NCBI GenBank assembly: GCA_964408795.1
Contig: CAYPAW010000010.1
Location: 1 to 10,289, forward strand
DNA length: 10,289 nucleotides
Direction: 5' to 3'
DNA from: JABMQB01 sp964408795
GTDB taxonomy: Bacteria; Bacteroidota; Bacteroidia; Bacteroidales; Prolixibacteraceae
A program made the translations under genes and the position numbers. The notes beneath the pieces are model-generated. The model did no database searches and had not been told where the DNA came from. It worked only from the letters and a program-made list of their open reading frames with translations. Positions 6,212-10,289 of this stretch are shown piece by piece; within the stretch, counting starts at the first letter, position 1, and every line of letters begins with the position of its first letter.

Positions 6212-7252
6212 TTATTTGTTTTTATTTTTTCCCTTATTGATTCGATACGTGCGGCCCGTATCAATAAAAGTCTGAATATTTTCAAACGGGATTTCCTGGG
6301 GAAGATCACAGCCGGTACTCAGAATAAAATTCTCGCAGGAATCCATGGATTTCAACAAATCAAAGACTTCTTCTTTGACCTCCTCCGGATTCCCGTTAAG
6401 GATGATTCCGGTAGGATCAATATTTCCCATCAATATGGTTTGATTTTTTACTCTTTTTGCCACTTCAGGGAGGGATACGCCTATTTTGGGTGAATCCAGG
6501 CTGATGGCATCGACCTGGGAATCGACCATCTTTTCAATCAGGTGCATCGTATTTCCACAGGTATGATAGATAATGGCTACATCGGTATACCGGTAGCTGT
6601 TCACAATATGCCTGACAAAGTTGGATGAAAACTTTTGAAATTCCTCCGGTCCCAGCATGACAGCAGAGGGTTCCAACACACATATAACCTGGGCTCCGGC
6701 TCCTGTGAGCAGCCGGATATATTCCTGTATGCGTTCTACGGTAAATTCACATAATTCCAATAACCTCTCCGGTTCCATGATAGCAGCCAGAGCAGCTATA
6801 TCGGCTCCCATAATTAAACTGGCCAGAGAATATGGGCCGGTAACGTAGGCCCCTTTCAGAATGTTTTCCGAAAAATTCAAACACAACAACCGGATGGTTT
6901 CAACATATCCCAGCAAACGCGTGTCATAGGTAATGTTTATTTGTTTTTGCATTTTCAGTTCCGCATTGTCAAAATGATCCTTAACAACGGTGGGTGTGTC
7001 GTGTTTAGGAAATACGGTATGCCGGCCTAAGGCATTTGCTTCGACCGACAAATCCATGAGGGGGAAGATAATATCCGGATGAAACCTGTTTATAAGCGAT
7101 TGAATAACTTTGTAATGTTCCCCGTAATTTTGCTGAGCCAGTTTTATTGTACTGTTTACCAAGCGAATTCCCGGAAATCCCATGAGAGGACTGATCAATC
7201 GCCGGTTGTTTTGAAAGGCTTCCTTTGTTTTTTTTACCAATGTTTTTAGCAT
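6212..7252 (-). CDS. Uroporphyrinogen-decarboxylase-fold methyltransferase, MtaA/CmuA type
   Basis: This 346-residue TIM-barrel protein belongs to the URO-D superfamily but looks like the cobamide methyltransferase branch rather than haem-pathway HemE. It carries a candidate zinc motif His230-x-Cys232 (YHTCGNT) with a distant Cys315 (STGCDLP), the H-x-C...C set that binds Zn in MtaA/MtbA/CmuA. Other marks are the start SPLMGFPGIRL, FPLMDLSVEA (about 63-72), TGPYSLASLIMG (138-149), VLEPSAVMLGPE (192-203) and MGNIDPTGIILNG (275-287). Known relatives move a methyl group between a corrinoid protein and an acceptor such as CoM or tetrahydrofolate; the acceptor here is unknown. The RACo gene in the same unit supports corrinoid chemistry. 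It follows the TPR gene by 23 bp and ends 7 bp before the kinase. The Lys/Asn-rich tail looks disordered. Confidence 0.85.
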   Translation of the reverse strand: MLKTLVKKTKEAFQNNRRLISPLMGFPGIRLVNSTIKLAQQNYGEHYKVIQSLINRFHPDIIFPLMDLSVEANALGRHTVFPKHDTPTVVKDHFDNAELKMQKQINITYDTRLLGYVETIRLLCLNFSENILKGAYVTGPYSLASLIMGADIAALAAIMEPERLLELCEFTVERIQEYIRLLTGAGAQVICVLEPSAVMLGPEEFQKFSSNFVRHIVNSYRYTDVAIIYHTCGNTMHLIEKMVDSQVDAISLDSPKIGVSLPEVAKRVKNQTILMGNIDPTGIILNGNPEEVKEEVFDLLKSMDSCENFILSTGCDLPQEIPFENIQTFIDTGRTYRINKGKNKNK

Positions 7253-7275
7253 ACTTGTTTCCCAGATGAATATTT

Positions 7276-7500
7276 TTATTCCAACCAGGGATCCATATTC
7301 AGATTGGTCGAACTAAACAGATCCAGGTTTTGGTATTCGATTATTTTTTTTATTTGTTCCATCATCAAGACCGCTTTTGTATTCTTGGTGTCCGCTTTTA
7401 TGATCTGTTGCAGATAATTTAGCGCTTCTCCATATTTCTGTTCGCTGATCAGTTTGCCGGCTATCTGCACAAAATCATTCTTTCCGTCATCGATCTTCAT
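7276..7500 (-). CDS. Small TPR-like protein with conserved-looking C-terminal tail
   Basis: This 74-residue protein appears to be one tetratricopeptide-type helix pair (about residues 8-37, with the pattern A..L...KYGEAL.YL...I). A third helix (39-57) and a short hydrophobic tail follow, LDLFSSTNLNMDPWLE (59-74). I believe similar tails occur on small proteins of Bacteroidales, but that is an impression and not a checked match. It has no signal peptide or catalytic motif; a protein-protein adaptor role is plausible. The gene lies 59 bp after the radical SAM gene and 23 bp before the methyltransferase. This is the longest gap in the unit, so a secondary promoter is possible though none is clear. 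Coding is supported by the fit within the operon and the intact TPR pattern. Confidence 0.7.
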   Translation of the reverse strand: MKIDDGKNDFVQIAGKLISEQKYGEALNYLQQIIKADTKNTKAVLMMEQIKKIIEYQNLDLFSSTNLNMDPWLE

Positions 7501-7559
7501 GGAATATTTGTTTCAACTGTTTATGAATACTACAAAAAGCTACTTCTCCTCAAAGCAGA

Positions 7560-8504
7560 TTATTTTTTAAATTTTCTCAGGTAATAGGCATGTCCGCCAT
7601 AATGCAATTTATCCAGTACGTTTTCATTCAGCATTGCCACCAACAGGGATTGATTCTCTCCTGTTTTACGCAGTAATTCCATAACGGCATCCTCCCGCAT
7701 GGGATGCACCGCTGTAATGCTTAAAATATCGTCTCTAAAATTTCCGGTAGACGAAAAGGCATTTCCTTCGTAACCGGTCAATAGTTCCACCCTGGGAATC
7801 TGTTTTCTGAAAATATGATAAGCTTCTGTAACAGCGGTTTCACTGGCCGGGCGTACTTCCTCGTAAGCCGGCGGCCGGGTGGGAATGGAAAGATAGGCTG
7901 TATGGGGATGCAATGTCCTTAGGATGGCGGCCGTATTTGTCATTTCCTGTACCGAATCGTTGATTCCCTGTATTAGCATGGTTTCGGTTACCAGTTTCCC
8001 GGTAAATACTTCCGCAAATTCTTGTATTCCCGTTAATATATCGCCCAGAGATAAATGTTTATGGGGTTTGTTTATTTTTTTCCATGTTTCCGGATAAAAG
8101 GTGTCGGCTTTAACCGATACAAAATCCGCTTTTAGCAGGTCTTCCTGAACATCCGGCCAGGGCATCAGGGATGCATTGGTAATCACGGCAACAGGAATAT
8201 TAAACGGTTTTAACCCGTCGATCAGTTTTCCCAGATGAACATCCAGGGTGGGTTCACCATCCGGCACGATGGTAATATAATCAGGAGCATTTTGATTCTT
8301 CCGGATGGCATGCAACAGTTCACCCACCTCATTGATGAGTTCCCGGGGATCATAAAATTCCTGTCTTTTAACCTGCATTTTTATGGCTTTACCGACCTGG
8401 CAATAAATGCAGGAATAGGTGCATATTTTATACGGTATATTGTTTATTCCCAGGCTCTGTCCAAGTCGGCGTGAGGGCACCGGTCCAAATACTCTTCGTT
8501 CCAT
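7560..8504 (-). CDS. Radical SAM protein, COG0731 (TYW1-related) family
   Basis: The 314-residue protein has the radical SAM cluster motif Cys28-x3-Cys32-x2-Cys35 (CTYSCIYC), preceded by GPVPSRRLGQSLGINN (7-22). Together these are diagnostic of the COG0731 group related to archaeal and eukaryotic wyosine synthase TYW1. SAM-barrel strands follow: PDGEPTLD (81-88), the GEPT/GGE-type ribose-amine contact; VITNASL (107-113); VSVKAD (129-134). The last 70 residues form a small helical domain ending in a Tyr/Lys-rich strand, resembling a winged helix. Bacteria do not make wyosine, and the bacterial members' reaction is unknown. The start is 1 bp after the SAM methyltransferase stop, so the two are translationally linked and probably act together (inference). 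Confidence 0.88.
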   Translation of the reverse strand: MERRVFGPVPSRRLGQSLGINNIPYKICTYSCIYCQVGKAIKMQVKRQEFYDPRELINEVGELLHAIRKNQNAPDYITIVPDGEPTLDVHLGKLIDGLKPFNIPVAVITNASLMPWPDVQEDLLKADFVSVKADTFYPETWKKINKPHKHLSLGDILTGIQEFAEVFTGKLVTETMLIQGINDSVQEMTNTAAILRTLHPHTAYLSIPTRPPAYEEVRPASETAVTEAYHIFRKQIPRVELLTGYEGNAFSSTGNFRDDILSITAVHPMREDAVMELLRKTGENQSLLVAMLNENVLDKLHYGGHAYYLRKFKK

Positions 8505-8505
8505 A

Positions 8506-9138
8506 TTACTTCTTTTTTGCTTGTATTACTACAAAACTACCTTTCCCATATCCGTTTTCCGGATGTTGTATGGCTGTGATATCTTCCAGGGTTCCAAAAA
8601 CCGTCTGGCGGATTTTGGTAATCGTAAAATCATGGTTCGTCAGCAGATCAATAATATCGTCTGTACCGAAGAAAGTGGCATCCCGGTAAAAGAGGCTCTC
8701 TTCTTTATGCCTTAAATAGTGTTTCCCAACCGGGCTGTTTTTATCTACAAAACCAGTAATTACGGTTCCTCCCGGTTTCAGAATACGGTTTATTTCGTGG
8801 TATGTTTGCATCGCATCGTCAACAAAACAAATGGTTGTCACCATCAGGGCAAAATCGAAACTTTCCGCCTCATAAGGAAGATTCTCAGCAATACCCTCAA
8901 TGGCATGCAACCCTCTTTCAGCTGCTTTTTTTCGCATTTCTATGGATGGATCACAGCCTTCGGAAATCCCCAAAGGGGAAGCAAACAGACCGCTTCCAAT
9001 ACCAATTTCAACTCCTTTCCCAGCTGCAGGGATTACCTCCCGGATAGCTTCCAATTCCGAAAGATATACAAAATGGTTGGCATCAAACCAATCTTCGTAT
9101 TCAGGAAGATGGGTATCAAAAGGTTTTGTTCTTGCCAT
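8506..9138 (-). CDS. Class I SAM-dependent methyltransferase
   Basis: The 210-residue protein is a Rossmann-fold methyltransferase of the Methyltransf_11 type. Motif I is GVEIGIGSGLFASPLG (42-57), motif II has GCDPSIEM (61-68), the adenine-side segment is EGIAENLPYEAESFDFALMV (81-100), and post-motif III is RILKPGGTVITGFVD. The N-terminal FDTHLPEYEDWFDANHFVYLSELEAI marks a subgroup common in anaerobes whose substrates are small molecules not yet identified. No membrane segments are seen. It lies 11 bp after RACo and 1 bp before the radical SAM gene, which is very tight. Its substrate could be a corrinoid-related or radical SAM product, but nothing in the sequence proves this. The enzyme class is certain, the substrate unknown. 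Confidence 0.87.
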   Translation of the reverse strand: MARTKPFDTHLPEYEDWFDANHFVYLSELEAIREVIPAAGKGVEIGIGSGLFASPLGISEGCDPSIEMRKKAAERGLHAIEGIAENLPYEAESFDFALMVTTICFVDDAMQTYHEINRILKPGGTVITGFVDKNSPVGKHYLRHKEESLFYRDATFFGTDDIIDLLTNHDFTITKIRQTVFGTLEDITAIQHPENGYGKGSFVVIQAKKK

Positions 9139-9149
9139 AATGTTGTATT

Positions 9150-10289
9150 TTAGGAAAAATTCATGTTCAATGCAAATTCCATTGCAAATTCATCCCGAAG
9201 AGATAATTCGATATAACGGGATTTTTTCACAATCGCCTCAGTTTTCAGTTTGAAATAATTGGATTTAGTATATTGAAGTGCTCCTATTCCTGCACTGTTT
9301 CCCACTGCATATATTTTGTCTTTTAATTCATGAGGAAGCAATCCGATGGTTAATGCCGATTGAATGTTGATATAATTCCCAAACCCACCGGCAATAAACA
9401 ATGCTTCGATGGAGTCAAACGAGAGCTTTGCCTCATCAAGGAGTATTTTAATGCCTGAATAGACGGCAGATTTGGCTAATTGTATTTCACGGATATCCTG
9501 TTGTGTTATGCGGATGTTATTTTTTTCATGAATGACAAAATCTTCTTTCAGGAGTCCTGTTTCATCGATTGCCTTGTTCTGCACCAGATAACTCACAATA
9601 TCGACAAGTCCGGATCCGCAAATTCCCATTGGTCGGATGTTTCCTATCACCTTGTACTGTTTTTTGTTCTTAAAGATATGAATCGCTCCGGATACAGCGC
9701 TCATGCCACATGAAATATTGGCTCCTTCGAAAGCGGGACCTGCAGCAGTGGCACATGTAAGAATTTCGTCGCCTTTGACCAGAGCTATTTCTCCGTTGGT
9801 GCCAATATCCAGAAACAAATAGTTACGGTAAGGAACGTTTAAAGCAGCTAATCCGGCGACAATATCGGCACCTACGTAGGCCGACAGGCAGGGAAGAGTT
9901 TCGATATGTGCATGGGCGTTCACTTTGAACTCAGTCTGTTCTCCCATTCGGATCTGTTTATCTGTAAATTTCGGAACAAAAGGAGCTAACGCAAGAGAAA
10001 CCGGATCTTCACCCAAGAGAATATGCAACATGGTGGTATTGCCCACAAAAACCAGTCTTTCGATATTCCGGCTGGTACAGGCTACTTCTTTGGCATAATC
10101 TTCGAGTGCACGGTTCATGGCTTTGATAAACGCCTGTTGCAATTCCCTCCGTCCGCTTTGGTGTTCCTGGCAATAACCGATCCTGGTTATCACATCCCCC
10201 CCATAGGTGTTTTGCGGATTGATAAACGTACTTACTTTCCTGATGATTCCTGTACGCATATCCAGAAAATACAAAACAACCGTGGTTGT
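9150..10289 (-). CDS. RACo-type corrinoid activation ATPase (ASKHA domain), 5' end beyond the window
   Basis: 379 residues of the C-terminal part are visible; the reading frame is open to the right edge, so the N-terminal 2Fe-2S domain (if present) is off the window. The first visible residues TTTVVLYFLD are the tail of the ATPase phosphate-1 motif DIGTTTVV. The ASKHA/DUF4445 signatures follow, in visible-residue numbering: VGNTTM (82-87), DIGTNGE (161-167), AGPAFEGANI (183-192), GICGSGLVD (222-230), AKSAVYSGI (272-280), IAGGFG (299-304). RACo/RamA proteins use ATP to reduce inactive Co(II) corrinoid back to Co(I) in corrinoid methyltransferases of acetogens, methanogens and demethylating bacteria, and some reactivate methionine synthase. 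The family call is firm; the corrinoid partner is not visible. Confidence 0.92.
   Translation of the reverse strand, partial: TTTVVLYFLDMRTGIIRKVSTFINPQNTYGGDVITRIGYCQEHQSGRRELQQAFIKAMNRALEDYAKEVACTSRNIERLVFVGNTTMLHILLGEDPVSLALAPFVPKFTDKQIRMGEQTEFKVNAHAHIETLPCLSAYVGADIVAGLAALNVPYRNYLFLDIGTNGEIALVKGDEILTCATAAGPAFEGANISCGMSAVSGAIHIFKNKKQYKVIGNIRPMGICGSGLVDIVSYLVQNKAIDETGLLKEDFVIHEKNNIRITQQDIREIQLAKSAVYSGIKILLDEAKLSFDSIEALFIAGGFGNYINIQSALTIGLLPHELKDKIYAVGNSAGIGALQYTKSNYFKLKTEAIVKKSRYIELSLRDEFAMEFALNMNFS

Noticed and set aside
6205..6309. N-terminal extension of the pyridoxamine kinase to an earlier ATG
   Set aside because: It would overlap the MtaA/CmuA-like gene by almost 100 bp, and the added residues do not resemble the family; the ATG at 6204 fits the family start and operon spacing.
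9139..9149. Cobalamin riboswitch controlling the corrinoid-type unit
   Set aside because: The gap upstream of the methyltransferase is only 11 bp and no B12-box-like sequence was noticed on either strand; the true leader of the unit is outside the window.
10272..10274. TTG codon as a start for the RACo gene
   Set aside because: The frame stays open to the window edge, and the residues just upstream (TTTVV) belong to the conserved ATPase motif, so the gene continues outside.

Overview
The window is about 44% G+C by eye and gene-dense. It most resembles an anaerobic member of the Bacteroidota, probably Bacteroidales. Most genes lack a Shine-Dalgarno sequence and have A/T-rich leaders, as is usual in that phylum, and the pyridoxamine kinase, SAM methyltransferase and small TPR protein have the look of Bacteroidales proteins. 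The phylum is inferred from style and protein resemblance; no marker gene proves it.

Left half, plus strand (1-4711). A possible structured leader (28-110) precedes a DUF302 protein. The wreck of a CDF-family metal exporter follows immediately (544-917). Next come a short TrmO-like tRNA methyltransferase, a 148-bp AT-rich gap with a direct repeat, a small cupin, an 8-Cys ferredoxin, a YggS/PLPBP-type PLP-binding protein, quinolinate synthase NadA and an HD-domain phosphohydrolase-like protein. The run from cupin to HD protein is closely spaced (52, 17, about 14 and 53 bp) and could be one transcription unit.

Right half, minus strand (10289 down to 4702). This is one tight unit of at least seven genes, read in this order: RACo-type corrinoid activation protein (5' end beyond the window), class I SAM methyltransferase, radical SAM protein of the COG0731 type, small TPR-like protein, uroporphyrinogen-decarboxylase-fold methyltransferase of the MtaA/CmuA type, pyridoxal/pyridoxamine kinase and family-4 uracil-DNA glycosylase. 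Gaps are 11, 1, 59, 23, 7 and 39 bp. The two halves converge and their last genes overlap by 10 bp at 4702-4711.

Functionally, the most interesting part is the minus-strand unit. A corrinoid-reactivating ATPase, a zinc-type cobamide methyltransferase candidate and two SAM enzymes suggest cobamide-dependent methyl transfer. The corrinoid protein and substrate methyltransferase are not in the window and may lie past the right edge. Cofactor handling recurs on both strands (PLP salvage and PLP homeostasis, NAD synthesis, Fe-S proteins). No tRNA, rRNA, CRISPR array, insertion sequence, prophage gene or convincing terminator was seen. This looks like ordinary chromosome with one partly characterised metabolic module rather than a mobile island.
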